Assembly: GCA_016704535.1 (NCBI GenBank)
Contig: JADIZZ010000003.1
Span: 248,001 to 312,000, forward strand
DNA length: 64,000 nt
Source of the DNA: Betaproteobacteria bacterium
GTDB taxonomy: Bacteria > Pseudomonadota > Gammaproteobacteria > Burkholderiales > Burkholderiaceae_C
Direction of reading: 5' to 3'
Part shown: piece after piece, positions 51,556 to 60,401 of the stretch
Numbering within the stretch: the stretch's first letter is position 1
Layout: every line of letters starts with the position of its first letter
Made by a program: the position numbers and the translations under genes
Notes under the pieces: model-generated
Database searches by the model: none
Seen by the model: only the letters and a program-made list of their open reading frames with translations
What the model was told of the DNA's origin: nothing

Positions 51556-52557
51556 TTACTCGGCCTTGATGTTGTTGTCGCGGATCACCTTGCCGTAGCG
51601 CGTGAGCTGGTCGCGCGTCAGCGCCAGCAGCTGCTCGGGCGTGTTGCCGTCGGGCACGAGGCCGAGGGCGTTGAAGCGCTCCTTGATTTCCGGGTCGGCC
51701 AGCGCCTTGACCACCTCGCGGTTCAGACGGTCGACGATGTCCCGGGGCGTGCCCTTGGGTGCCGTCAGCGCAAACCAGGTGCTGTAGTTGAAGCCGGGCG
51801 CGATGCCCACTTCCTCGAACGTCGGCACGGTGGGGTACTCGGGGTGGCGCTTCTGCGCCGTCACGCCGATCAGCCGCAGCTTGCCGGCCTTCACCAGCGA
51901 GGCCACCGTCGCGATGCCCTGGAAGGTGACGTTGACCTGGCCCCCGGCCACGTCCAGCGCCGCCTGGCTGGCGCCGCGATAGGGCACGTGGCGCAGTTCG
52001 ATGCCGGTGTGCGCGGCGAACATCGCGCCGCCCATGTGCTGCGGGCTGCCATTGCCGCCCGAGGCGTAGGTGATGGTGCCCGGCGCCGCCTTGGCCGCCT
52101 TCACGAGGTCGGCAATGGTCTTGTAGGGCGAGTCGATGGGCACCGCGGCGCTGAACTCGATGATGGCCACGCGCGAGACGTAGGCGAAGTCGGTCAGCGG
52201 GTCGAAGGGCGTGTTCGGGTTCAGGTTCGGCACCATCGTGATGACGCTGTCGTTGAAGCCGCCGATGGTGTAGCCGTCGGGTGCCGACTTGGCCAGCTTG
52301 TCGGCCCCGATGATGCCGGCCGCGCCGGTGATGTTCTCGATCACGAACGGCTGGCCCATGTTGGTCGACATCTTCTGCGCCAGCAGACGCGCCGCCACGT
52401 CGACTGCGCTGCCGGCGGCCAACGGCACGATCATGCGGATGGGCTTGTTCGGGTAGCCGGCCTGCGCCTGGGCCTGGGTGCCGGCGGTCAGTGCCGCGAA
52501 GCAGGCCATGCCCAGCAACGCACGTCGAGCAGTCTGGACGGGACGGAAGGTTTTCAT
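51556..52557 (-). CDS. Tripartite tricarboxylate transporter (Bug/TctC) substrate-binding protein 1
   Basis: Periplasmic binding protein of 333 aa with a signal peptide ending in TQAQAQA. It has the family start YPNKPIRMIVPLAAGSAVDV, GTITYASGGNGSPQHMGGAMF, VPYRGASQAALDVAGGQVN and the terminal TRYGKVIRDNNIKAE. Bug proteins usually bind carboxylates. The membrane partners TctA and TctB are absent from the window, as is typical for the many orphan Bug genes of this order. It is the last gene of the minus-strand cluster, 46 bases after the amidohydrolase. Confidence 0.93.
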   Translation of the reverse strand: MKTFRPVQTARRALLGMACFAALTAGTQAQAQAGYPNKPIRMIVPLAAGSAVDVAARLLAQKMSTNMGQPFVIENITGAAGIIGADKLAKSAPDGYTIGGFNDSVITMVPNLNPNTPFDPLTDFAYVSRVAIIEFSAAVPIDSPYKTIADLVKAAKAAPGTITYASGGNGSPQHMGGAMFAAHTGIELRHVPYRGASQAALDVAGGQVNVTFQGIATVASLVKAGKLRLIGVTAQKRHPEYPTVPTFEEVGIAPGFNYSTWFALTAPKGTPRDIVDRLNREVVKALADPEIKERFNALGLVPDGNTPEQLLALTRDQLTRYGKVIRDNNIKAE

Positions 52558-52603
52558 CTTGTCTCCTGGTGGTTCTTGCGGGCGGGGGTGAAGGTGGTCG
52601 GGT

Positions 52604-53710
52604 TCAGACGGTCAGGCCCAAGAGCCGGATGGCGTTCTCGCCGAGGATCGCGATGCGATCGTCGTCGCTGAGTTCGGGGGTGCGCATGACGTGGCCGACG
52701 GGGTCGTCTTCCCACGGAATCGGGTGATCGGTGCCGATCATGATCTGTTCCGAGCCGACTTCGGCGACCAGATGTCGCAGCGCCTCGCCGGTGAAGACCA
52801 GCGAGTCGAAGTAGATCTGGCGGATGTACTCGGTGGGCTTCTTCTTCAGCTGGATGGCCGGACTGCAATTCTGCGGCGAGACGAAGCAGCTGCGGTCCAT
52901 GCGCGGTGCATACGAACCCAGGAACCCGCCGCCGTGCGCGCCCAGCACCTTCAGCTCGGGGAACTTGTCGAACACGCCTTCGAAGATCAGCTTCTGCAGC
53001 GCGATGGTGGTGTCCAGCGGGTTGCCTATGACGTTCGACAGCCAGCCGTTGCCCTTGAAGCGCGCCGCCAGTTCGGGCGTGCTCTGCGGGTGGACGAAGA
53101 GCATCACGCCCAGTTCCTGTGCCTTGGCCAGCACCGGGTGGTACTGCGGGTTGGCGAAGTCGTCGCCGGCCACGCTGCCGCCGATGGCCGCGCCCTTGAG
53201 GCCGAACTTCTTCACCGCCTCGTCCAGCTGCTGCACGGCCAGCTCGGGGTCCTGCATCGTCAGCGAGGCGAAGGCCGCGAAGCGCCTGGGCTGCAGCGCG
53301 CAGAGCTCGGCCAGGCTCTCGTTGTGGATGCGGCAGATGGCCTCGGCCGTCTCGCGGTCCTGCTTGTACCAGTAGGGGTTGATGCTCAGCACCTGCAGGT
53401 CGATGCCCATGCGGTCCATCGCCGCCAGGCGCTCGTCGATCTGGATGAAGTGCTCGGGCACGCCCTTCACCGGCGGCAGCACGGCTTTCGCGTCGGCGCC
53501 CATCAGGTCGAGCGCCTGCTGGAAGTAGCAGTGCGCGTGCACGTCCACCGTGCGCGCGCGCCGGCCCTTCAGGATGACGGGCGGGCGGCGTGTGGAGACG
53601 GCCGCGCCTTCGTCCATCGGCAGCGCGGACATCAGCCCGCAACCGCAGAAGCGCAGGCCGCTGAGGCGGTGGCCGCCGTGGGCGGAGGGGAACAACCAGT
53701 TCAAGGCCAT
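52604..53710 (-). CDS. Amidohydrolase-family protein of the ACMSD type
   Basis: Metal-dependent TIM-barrel hydrolase or decarboxylase of 368 aa, related to aminocarboxymuconate-semialdehyde decarboxylase and gamma-resorcylate decarboxylase. Ligands visible: HAH in RTVDVHAHCYFQQ (about 58), LFVHPQSTPE, LGAHGGGFLGSYAPR and the Asp/His pair in MIGTDHPIPWEDDP. The N-terminal 50 residues (with LRFCGCGLM) precede the barrel. The start could be later, but the ATG at 53710 fits the spacing to the next gene. It probably removes a carboxyl group or opens a ring product of the molybdenum hydroxylase upstream. Confidence 0.85.
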   Translation of the reverse strand: MALNWLFPSAHGGHRLSGLRFCGCGLMSALPMDEGAAVSTRRPPVILKGRRARTVDVHAHCYFQQALDLMGADAKAVLPPVKGVPEHFIQIDERLAAMDRMGIDLQVLSINPYWYKQDRETAEAICRIHNESLAELCALQPRRFAAFASLTMQDPELAVQQLDEAVKKFGLKGAAIGGSVAGDDFANPQYHPVLAKAQELGVMLFVHPQSTPELAARFKGNGWLSNVIGNPLDTTIALQKLIFEGVFDKFPELKVLGAHGGGFLGSYAPRMDRSCFVSPQNCSPAIQLKKKPTEYIRQIYFDSLVFTGEALRHLVAEVGSEQIMIGTDHPIPWEDDPVGHVMRTPELSDDDRIAILGENAIRLLGLTV

Positions 53711-53761
53711 GCGTCGGGGTCCTGTGGCTTGATGCGATGCGGCGATGCGGGGTGAGGAGAG

Positions 53762-54223
53762 TCAGGCCGACGGTGCGGCAGCTTCTGCGGCGCGCTCGAT
53801 GGCGCGCAGCATGCGCTGCTGGGCGCCGCATCGGCACAGGTGTTTGTCCAGGGCCTGCACGATGTCTGCGCGGCTCGGCCGCGGCTGGCGCGCCAGCAGC
53901 GCGGCGGCCGAGGTCACGATGCCGGCCACGCAATAGCCGCACTGCGCCGCGCGTTCGTGCAGGAAGGCCGTCTGCAGCGCGTGCGGCGCTTCGGGCGTGC
54001 CCAGGCCTTCCAGCGTTGTCACCGCGTGCCCTTGCACCGACCACAGCGGCAGGTTGCACGACGTCTGCGGCTGGCCGTCCACCAGCACCATGCAGGCCCC
54101 GCACTCGCCCTGGCCGCAGCCGAACTTGGGGCCGTTCAAGCCCAGTTCGTCGCGCAGCACCGACAGCAGATTGCGCTTGCCGTCGATGTCCAGGTTGCAG
54201 GGCTGGCCGTTGATCTCGAACAT
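53762..54223 (-). CDS. Molybdenum hydroxylase small subunit, two [2Fe-2S] clusters
   Basis: Protein of 153 aa, the electron-transfer subunit of a xanthine-oxidase-family hydroxylase. The plant-type cluster is bound by FGCGQGECGACMVLVDGQ plus the later Cys in TSCNLP. The second cluster is bound by AAQCGYCVAGIV and HLCRCGAQQRM. Length and order match isoquinoline 1-oxidoreductase alpha or nicotinate dehydrogenase small subunits. It starts 20 bases after the large-subunit gene stop. Confidence 0.92.
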   Translation of the reverse strand: MFEINGQPCNLDIDGKRNLLSVLRDELGLNGPKFGCGQGECGACMVLVDGQPQTSCNLPLWSVQGHAVTTLEGLGTPEAPHALQTAFLHERAAQCGYCVAGIVTSAAALLARQPRPSRADIVQALDKHLCRCGAQQRMLRAIERAAEAAAPSA

Positions 54224-54243
54224 GGGTTCTCGTCGTCTCGGGT

Positions 54244-56463
54244 TCAGTGGTCGCTGTCGCCGGCGTGGATGGCGCGCAGCAGGTTGTCGGCGCTCAGCGG
54301 CAGATGGCGCACGCGCACGCCGAGCGCGTCGTAGACGGCATTGCCCAGTGCGGCGGCCACCGGGCCCTGTGCGGCCTCGCCGGCGCCCAGCGGGGGCGCG
54401 TCGGGGCGGTCGATGACGTGCACGCGCACCTCGGGCACTTCGGCGAAGCGCAGCACAAGGTAGCCGGGCCAGTCGGCGCTGGTGACGTGCTGCGCGTCGA
54501 AGCGCACCTGCTCCTTCAGCGTCCAGCTCACGCTCTGGATCGCGCCGCCCTCGATCTGGTTGATGACGCCGTCGAGGTCGACCACCATGCCCACGTCGAC
54601 GGCCAGGTCGAGGTTCAGCACCCGCACCTCCTGGGCCACCTGCACACGCGCCAACACGGCGCACCAGGCGCCGGTGTTCTTGTAGCGCGCCCAGGCCAGG
54701 CCGTGTCCGATGCCCTCGGCTTCACTGCTCCGATGGGCCCACCAGGTCGAACGAGCGACCACTTCGTCCAGCACAGCCAGGCTGCGCGGGTCCTGCAGGT
54801 GGCGGCGGCGAAAGGCCAGCGGGCTTTCGCCGCGGGCGTGTGCGATCTCATCGACGAAGGACTCGATGGCAAACACGTTGGCGTAGGCGCCCAGCGCGCG
54901 CATCGCCGAGGTGCGCAGCGGCATCGTCGTCAGCCGGTGGTTGATGACCTTCAGGTTCGGCAGTTCGTAGGCCGGCACGGCATTGCGGTCGGCACCGCCG
55001 CCGGCGGCCAGCGGCGGGTTGATCGCCAGCGGCAGCGGCACGCCGCCGGCACGCTGGCTGGCCGCCAGTAGCGCGGGCGTCGTGGCCCGCCCCGGGCGCG
55101 AGCTGTAGCCGTTGGCCCAGAGTTCGTGCTGCCAGTGCGTCAGCCGGCCGCTGTCATCCAGCCTCGCCTGCAGCGCCACGAGGTGCGCCGCACCCAGCGG
55201 GCTGTGTGCCAGTTCATCGGCTCGGCTCCACAGCACGCGCACCGGCTGACCCGGGCAGGCCAGCGCCATCAGCACGGCATCGAAGGCCACGTCGTCGGCG
55301 CCGTTGTGGCCGTAGCAGCCTGAACCCTCGGCGTGGTGGATGGTGATGTCGTCCTTGCGCACCGTCGCAGGCCCTTTGGCCAGGGCCAATACGATGTCGT
55401 CGCGCAGGTTGTGGATGCCCTGGCTGTGGGTCCAAACCTCGAGCCGTTGGCCGTCCCAGCGTGCCACCGCGCACGAAGCGCCGATCGAGGCGTGGGCCAG
55501 GAAGGGCTTGAAGTACTCGGCGCGGTGGTGCGCGCCGTCGCTCGGCCAAGTGGGGTCGCCACGTTCGATCGTCACCGTCGTGCTGTGGTCGGCGCTGCGC
55601 AGGAAAGCAGGCAGGGCGTGTTCGTCGGGCAGTGGCGGGCCGGGCGTCCAGGCCAGCTTGGCTTGCAGGCGTTCGGTGGCGCTTTCCGCTTCGTGTTCGG
55701 TGGCAGCCACCACGGCGACGAAGTTGCCGTCGGCCCAGGCTTTCACTCCGACTGGCACCGCCGAGGCCAGCGTCTCCGGTGGCGTCGACAGCCGCGCCAG
55801 CAGCGTCGGCGCGCGCAGCACGCGGCCATGCCACATGCCGGGCAAGCGCAGGTCCTGGACGAAACGGGGATGGCCGAAGACCTTGTCGGCCAGGTCGATG
55901 CGCGGCGTGTCGGCGCGACCCAGCAGCCGGCGCTGCGCCGCGGGCTTGGGTGTGCACAGGCCGGGGTATTCGATGTCGAGGTCGGCGTCGCTCAGCAGCG
56001 AAGCGTAGTTGCCCAGGTGCTCGCGCTGCGGACCGAAGAATTGGCCGTCGTGCACGACGATGCGCTCCACTGGAAGGCCGCTGCGGTTTGCGGCGCTGTG
56101 CAGTGCCAAGCCCCGGACTTCCGCGCAGGCATGGCGCAATGCGCCGCCGCTGTCCTGCACCGACAGGCTGCCCGAGGTCATGCCCTCGTCGGGCCCGGTG
56201 GCCGTCGTCGCGCTGTGCAGCCGCACCGCGTGCAACGGCACGTCGAGCTCTTCGGCGACGATCAGTTGCAGGGCGGTGAGGATGCCCTGGCCCAGTTCGA
56301 CCTTGCCGGTGAACACTTGCACCACGCCGGGTTCGGCTAGGCTGAGCCACTGCCCCAGGCGGCGGTTGGTGTGCAGGCTGCCGGGCAACTGCGGCTGGCC
56401 ATTGTTGCGGTCGATGACGAAGCCGCGCACAGCCGGTGCAGGGGCGGGCACGGTGGTGGACAT
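54244..56463 (-). CDS. Molybdenum hydroxylase large subunit (molybdopterin-binding)
   Basis: Catalytic subunit of 739 aa, hydroxylating an N-heteroaromatic or similar compound with water as oxygen source. Features: VFTGKVELGQGILTALQLIV and DEGMTSGSLSVQDSGGAL in the first cofactor region, HASIGASCAVARWDG, RTSAMRALGAYANVFAIESF, and the C-terminal LGAGEAAQGPVAAALGNAVY with the catalytic Glu. It resembles IorB/NicB-type two-subunit enzymes. No FAD subunit, cytochrome subunit or maturation protein of the XdhC type is adjacent, so the electron acceptor is unknown. It starts 22 bases after the CobW gene. Confidence 0.92.
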   Translation of the reverse strand: MSTTVPAPAPAVRGFVIDRNNGQPQLPGSLHTNRRLGQWLSLAEPGVVQVFTGKVELGQGILTALQLIVAEELDVPLHAVRLHSATTATGPDEGMTSGSLSVQDSGGALRHACAEVRGLALHSAANRSGLPVERIVVHDGQFFGPQREHLGNYASLLSDADLDIEYPGLCTPKPAAQRRLLGRADTPRIDLADKVFGHPRFVQDLRLPGMWHGRVLRAPTLLARLSTPPETLASAVPVGVKAWADGNFVAVVAATEHEAESATERLQAKLAWTPGPPLPDEHALPAFLRSADHSTTVTIERGDPTWPSDGAHHRAEYFKPFLAHASIGASCAVARWDGQRLEVWTHSQGIHNLRDDIVLALAKGPATVRKDDITIHHAEGSGCYGHNGADDVAFDAVLMALACPGQPVRVLWSRADELAHSPLGAAHLVALQARLDDSGRLTHWQHELWANGYSSRPGRATTPALLAASQRAGGVPLPLAINPPLAAGGGADRNAVPAYELPNLKVINHRLTTMPLRTSAMRALGAYANVFAIESFVDEIAHARGESPLAFRRRHLQDPRSLAVLDEVVARSTWWAHRSSEAEGIGHGLAWARYKNTGAWCAVLARVQVAQEVRVLNLDLAVDVGMVVDLDGVINQIEGGAIQSVSWTLKEQVRFDAQHVTSADWPGYLVLRFAEVPEVRVHVIDRPDAPPLGAGEAAQGPVAAALGNAVYDALGVRVRHLPLSADNLLRAIHAGDSDH

Positions 56464-56485
56464 GGCGGCTCGCCGGACAGTCGGT

Positions 56486-57562
56486 TCAGGCGCGGGCCGC
56501 TGCAGGCGGCGGGGCGGCCACGCCCTCGGCCTGCAGCGCGCCGACGGCGCCGAACAGCGCGCGCAGCACCGGCGCCTCGATGTGGCGGGTGATGAAGACG
56601 ATGCGCGAACCCTGATCGTCGCTGGGCCAGCGGTCCAGCGTTACCGGCGGGTGAAAGACATGGCCCACGCCCTGCACCACCACCGGCTTGCCGTCGACGT
56701 TGACGATGCCCTTCACGCGCAGCAGGTCCTTGCCGCGCAGAGCGATCAACATCTCCATCGCCGACGAGAATGCGGCCCAGGTGAAGGGCGCGTCGAAACG
56801 CAGCGACAGCGTCTTCACCGCGGGGTCGTGGCGCGCCGGCAGGCGCTGCGCCAGGTAGGCGGCCTCGGCGTCGGGTGCGGCCTTCAGTTCGCCCAGGAAG
56901 TTCAGCGTGCGGTCGTCGGCGCGCGCGCTGGCCAGGCCGATGCCGATCAATTCCTTCGGGTGCAGCTCACCCATCGCGCAGCGCCGCAGTTCGGCCTGTG
57001 CGTTGATGACGCGCACGGCAGCCTGCAACTGCGCCAGGCCGGCGTCGTCGGCAAGGTCGCACTTGGTGATGAAGATGCGGTCGGCCAGCGCGATTTGGCG
57101 CTCGGCTTCGGGCGAGGCCTCCAACTGCTGCAGCGCGTTGACGGCGTCGACCAGCGTCACCACGCCGTCCAGCCGGTACTGCGCGCCCAGCATGCCGTCG
57201 CTGGCCAGGGTCTGGATCACCGGCGCCGGGTCGGCCAGGCCCGTGGTCTCGATGAAGACACGGTCGAAGTCGGGGATCACGCCGGCGCGGCGCTCTCCGA
57301 AGAGTTCGCGCAGCGTCTCCTGCAAGTCGGTGCGCACGCTGCAGCACAGGCAGCCGTTGGCCAGCAGGCTGACGTTCTCGGACGACATCTTGACGAGGTC
57401 GTTGTCGATGCCGATCTCGCCGATCTCGTTGATGACCACTGCCACGCGGTCCATGTCCGGGTGGCGCAGCAAGCGGCTGATCAGCGTCGTCTTGCCGGCG
57501 CCGAGAAAGCCCGTGATCAGCGTGACCGGAATCTTGCCGGCCAGCGGGTCTCGTTCAGACAT
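56486..57562 (-). CDS. CobW/COG0523-family G3E GTPase
   Basis: Protein of 358 aa. It has the P-loop TGFLGAGKTTLISRLL, the metal-binding CLCC motif in LLANGCLCCSVRTDLQET, ETTGLADPAPVIQ, the base-recognition FITKCDLADD, and the C-terminal CobW_C domain (VKTLSLRFDAPFTW, RVKGIVNVDGKPVVVQGVG). These GTPases insert or supply metal ions, often zinc or cobalt, to client enzymes. A client within this cluster (the metal-dependent amidohydrolase, or the cupin) is likely by context. The gene overlaps the end of the LVIVD gene by eight bases. Confidence 0.9.
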   Translation of the reverse strand: MSERDPLAGKIPVTLITGFLGAGKTTLISRLLRHPDMDRVAVVINEIGEIGIDNDLVKMSSENVSLLANGCLCCSVRTDLQETLRELFGERRAGVIPDFDRVFIETTGLADPAPVIQTLASDGMLGAQYRLDGVVTLVDAVNALQQLEASPEAERQIALADRIFITKCDLADDAGLAQLQAAVRVINAQAELRRCAMGELHPKELIGIGLASARADDRTLNFLGELKAAPDAEAAYLAQRLPARHDPAVKTLSLRFDAPFTWAAFSSAMEMLIALRGKDLLRVKGIVNVDGKPVVVQGVGHVFHPPVTLDRWPSDDQGSRIVFITRHIEAPVLRALFGAVGALQAEGVAAPPPAAARA

Positions 57563-58805
57563 TCATCTCTAGGATGTAGAGCCCGCCGGTGAAGCGGTCG
57601 ACCGTGTAGACGGTTCGGTTCTCGTCGACGTAGACGTCGTTGAGCTGGACGGCACCGCGCGGCGACAGCGCCGGCGTGGCCGGCACGTAGTAGGCGACTT
57701 CCTCGACCTGGTAGGGATTGGTGGTGTCGTAGACGCGCACGCCGGCGTTGAAGAAGGTGCCGATGAACAGCGTGTCCGACTGGAAGGAGCAGGGCACCGG
57801 CAGGTTCTCGTGGAGGTTGTGCGCGCCGAAGCGGCCACCTCGCTTGGCGAAGGTGTCGTAGGGCGGCGCCGGGAAGGTGGAGATGGGCACCGGATTGGCG
57901 TCGGAACGGGCGTCGACCACCCACACCAGCTTGGGCCAGTCGGCGCCGTCGTCCTTCACGCACTCGTCGCTGACGATCCACAGCCCGCGCTCGAACAGCG
58001 GCAGCACGGTGTGCGTGAAGCCGTTGAAGGGCGGCGAGTGGTTCCACTGCGACGCGACCTTGATGTCGGCCGGGTTCGAGATGTCGAGAACCACGGCGCC
58101 GCCGTCGATGTAGCCGACGTAGGCGCGGTCGGGCCGCTGCGGGAAGACGTTGGTGTTGTGGGCACGGAAACCCGTGTCGAAGATGCCCGGCAGGCGCTTC
58201 GGCGGCGGTGCGGTGTCGCCGACGCGGGTGCCGGGGTACCACCAGCGGCCGGTTTCGCGCGGCCTCGCGGGGTCGGAGATGTCGACGATGCGGTAGATCT
58301 GGTCGTCCTTGGGGTCGTGCGGCTGGAAGTCGGGCGCACCCGAGGCCATGTGCACGGTCTTGCCGTCGACGAACCACACCGCGTGCACGCCGCGCGACCA
58401 GGGGCCCGAGCAGTCGAAGTGCGAGATCAGCTTCGGTTCTTCCGGTTTGCTGATGTCGTAGACGTTGAAGCCCGCCGGCTTGGCACCGAGTTCCTTCACC
58501 TGGTTGGCCACGACCATCAGGTTGCCCACCACGTCGAGCGAGTTCGAGCGCATCTTCATGTGCGGCAGCTCGGTCTGCACGATGACGCGCGGGTTGCGTG
58601 GGTCGCTGACGTCGACGCCGGTGAAGTTCTTCGGTGCCGATTCGTGGGCCATCCACAGGATGCGACGGCCGTCGTCGGCGATCTGCATCGCGATGCCTTC
58701 GCCCATGCCACCGAAGCCCTGCAGTTCGTTGTGCGACAGCAGCTTCATGTTGTGCGCCATCGGCTGGTCGGCGCGCGCGCGGGGGGCTTGCAGAGTGGAA
58801 CTCAT
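57555..58805 (-). CDS. LVIVD-repeat beta-propeller protein
   Basis: Protein of 416 aa with at least five repeats of the type DVSDPRNPRVIVQTE, YDISKPEEPKLISHF, IVDISDPARPRETGRW, LDISNPADIKVASQW and YDTTNPYQVEEVAYY, the LVIVD propeller blades. No signal peptide is evident (MSSTLQAPRARADQPMAHN). The enzyme activity, if any, is unknown. Overlap with the CobW gene and place beside the hydroxylase suggest a pathway enzyme or a substrate-binding scaffold. An ATG two codons earlier (58811) is equally possible as start. Confidence 0.8.
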   Translation of the reverse strand: MSSTLQAPRARADQPMAHNMKLLSHNELQGFGGMGEGIAMQIADDGRRILWMAHESAPKNFTGVDVSDPRNPRVIVQTELPHMKMRSNSLDVVGNLMVVANQVKELGAKPAGFNVYDISKPEEPKLISHFDCSGPWSRGVHAVWFVDGKTVHMASGAPDFQPHDPKDDQIYRIVDISDPARPRETGRWWYPGTRVGDTAPPPKRLPGIFDTGFRAHNTNVFPQRPDRAYVGYIDGGAVVLDISNPADIKVASQWNHSPPFNGFTHTVLPLFERGLWIVSDECVKDDGADWPKLVWVVDARSDANPVPISTFPAPPYDTFAKRGGRFGAHNLHENLPVPCSFQSDTLFIGTFFNAGVRVYDTTNPYQVEEVAYYVPATPALSPRGAVQLNDVYVDENRTVYTVDRFTGGLYILEMNV

Positions 58806-58861
58806 GGGCATAGGGTCCTGATACGGTTGTCGGGCACTGACCTGCGACCAAGCTTCCCGCC

Positions 58862-58921
58862 ACGGAACCGGCTCTGCCGGGCGGGCGCGCGGGGGGCGAG
58901 CGCCAGCGAGCTTGGGGGCCT
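58862..58921 (-). repeat. Dispersed two-module palindromic repeat, copy 2
   Basis: Read on the minus strand: module A CCCCCAAGCTCGCTGGCGCT ending in six C, then module B CCCGGC-AGA-GCCGGTTCCG. The order and sequence match copy 1 at 29726. The hairpin arms CCGGC/GCCGG are kept while the loop differs (AGA against GAA). It lies between the second Bug gene and the LVIVD gene. Confidence 0.7.
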
Positions 58922-58924
58922 CAG

Positions 58925-59926
58925 TCAGTCCGACTTGATGTTGTTGTCCTTGACGACCTTGCCGAACTTCGTGAATTCGGCGGCCACGTAGGCGGTGAAC
59001 TCGGCAGGCGTGTTGCCGACGGGCTCGGCGCCTTCGCGGCCCATGCGTTCGATGACGTCGGCCGACTTCAGCGCCTTCACCGTCTCGGCGTGCAGGCGTT
59101 CGACCACGGCGGCCGGCGTGGCCGCGGGCACGAAGAAGCCGAACCACGACGAGATCTCGAAGCCGGGCAGGCCCGATTCGGCCAGCGTGGGCAGGTCCTT
59201 CACGGCCGCCGAGCGTTTGGCCGACGTGACGGCCAGCGCCTTCAGCCGGCCGGCCTTGACCTGCGGCAGCACTGCCACCATGGGCGCGAACATGACCTGG
59301 ATCTGGCCCGCGACGAGGTCGTTGACGGCCGGGCCGGCGCCCTTGTAGGGCACGTGCGTCAGCTTCACGCCGGCCGCGGCCTTGAACATCTCGCCCGCCA
59401 GGTGGCTGGGCGCGCCGTTGCCGGCCGAGCCGAAGTTCAGCAGCTCGGGCTTGGCCTTGGCCAGCGCAATGAGTTCCTTCACCGAGTTGGCCGCCACGCT
59501 GGGGTGCACCACCAGGATGTTGGGCACCTCGGCCACCAGGGTCACCGGGCTCAGGTCGCGCAACGTGTCGTAGGGCAGCTTGGTGTACATGTGGGGCGCG
59601 ATGGCCATGCTGGTGGACTGGCCCAGCAGCACCGTGTAGCCGTCCGCGGGCGACTTGGCCGTCAGGTCGGCCGCGATGGTGCCCGACGCGCCGGCGCGGT
59701 TGTCGACGACGAAGCTCTGGCCCGTCTGCTCCTGCAGCTTGGTGCTGACGATGCGGGCGAGGAAGTCGGCGCCACCGCCGGGTGCGGCCGGCACGATCAG
59801 GCGAACGGGCTTGGCCGGGTAGGCAGCGGTCTGGGCCAGGGCGCCCATGGGCATGACCAGGGGCAGGGCCAGGGGCAGGGCCAGGGCGCAGGCCCAGGCA
59901 CGGAGGGATGTCTTGGCGATCTTCAT
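58925..59926 (-). CDS. Tripartite tricarboxylate transporter (Bug/TctC) substrate-binding protein 2
   Basis: Periplasmic binding protein of 333 aa with a signal peptide (residues 1-31, ending MGALAQT). It has the family stretches YPAKPVRLIVPAAPGGGADF, LLNFGSAGNGAPSHLAGEMF, THVPYKGAGPAVNDLVAGQI and the ending KVVKDNNIKSD. It is clearly paralogous to, but diverged from, the Bug protein at 51556. Two binding proteins in one cluster may serve uptake of two related carboxylates or one sensing role. Confidence 0.93.
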   Translation of the reverse strand: MKIAKTSLRAWACALALPLALPLVMPMGALAQTAAYPAKPVRLIVPAAPGGGADFLARIVSTKLQEQTGQSFVVDNRAGASGTIAADLTAKSPADGYTVLLGQSTSMAIAPHMYTKLPYDTLRDLSPVTLVAEVPNILVVHPSVAANSVKELIALAKAKPELLNFGSAGNGAPSHLAGEMFKAAAGVKLTHVPYKGAGPAVNDLVAGQIQVMFAPMVAVLPQVKAGRLKALAVTSAKRSAAVKDLPTLAESGLPGFEISSWFGFFVPAATPAAVVERLHAETVKALKSADVIERMGREGAEPVGNTPAEFTAYVAAEFTKFGKVVKDNNIKSD

Positions 59927-59963
59927 GGGCTGGTCTCGGTCGGAGTCTTGGGGTGTGGTGCGT

Positions 59964-60383
59964 TCAGCGCGCGTGCTCGGCCGACACCGGGCGGGTCTCG
60001 CCGGTTTCGGTCAGCGTGCGCGTGGCCTGCGACGAGGCGTAGGTCCACAGGATCTTCATCGGCTTGGTCGCCGACACGTTGCGGAAGCGGTGCGAGACGT
60101 TGGGCGGGATCCAGGTGGTGTCGAAGACCTGCACCGGGTATTCCTTGCCGCCGATGTCCATCACCGCCTCGCCCTCGAGCAGCATCACGCTCTCTTCGCA
60201 GTTGTGGCTGTGGAAGGGGATGGCCACACCCGGGCCGAACTCGGTGATGCCGTTGATGAAACCCGTGGCGCCGATGGCCGGCGACACCAGCGGCGTGGTG
60301 CGCGCGCCGCCGCCCCGGTCATGGCTCTTGAGCTCGGACGGGCGCAGCAGTTGCGGCTGCAGGGGCGTGTCGGGGTTGCTCAT
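59964..60383 (-). CDS. Cupin-domain protein
   Basis: Single-domain cupin of 139 aa. The metal-binding motif 1 is in IPFHSHNCEESVMLLEGEAV and motif 2 in TWIPPNVSHRFRNVSATKP. Together they supply the usual His/Glu ligands. Small cupins of this kind can be dioxygenases, isomerases or sugar/ligand sensors, and the reaction cannot be told from sequence. It is 37 bases from the Bug gene and 18 bases after the aldehyde dehydrogenase stop. Confidence 0.85.
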   Translation of the reverse strand: MSNPDTPLQPQLLRPSELKSHDRGGGARTTPLVSPAIGATGFINGITEFGPGVAIPFHSHNCEESVMLLEGEAVMDIGGKEYPVQVFDTTWIPPNVSHRFRNVSATKPMKILWTYASSQATRTLTETGETRPVSAEHAR

Positions 60384-60401
60384 GTCGGTCTCCGTGGGGT
60401 C

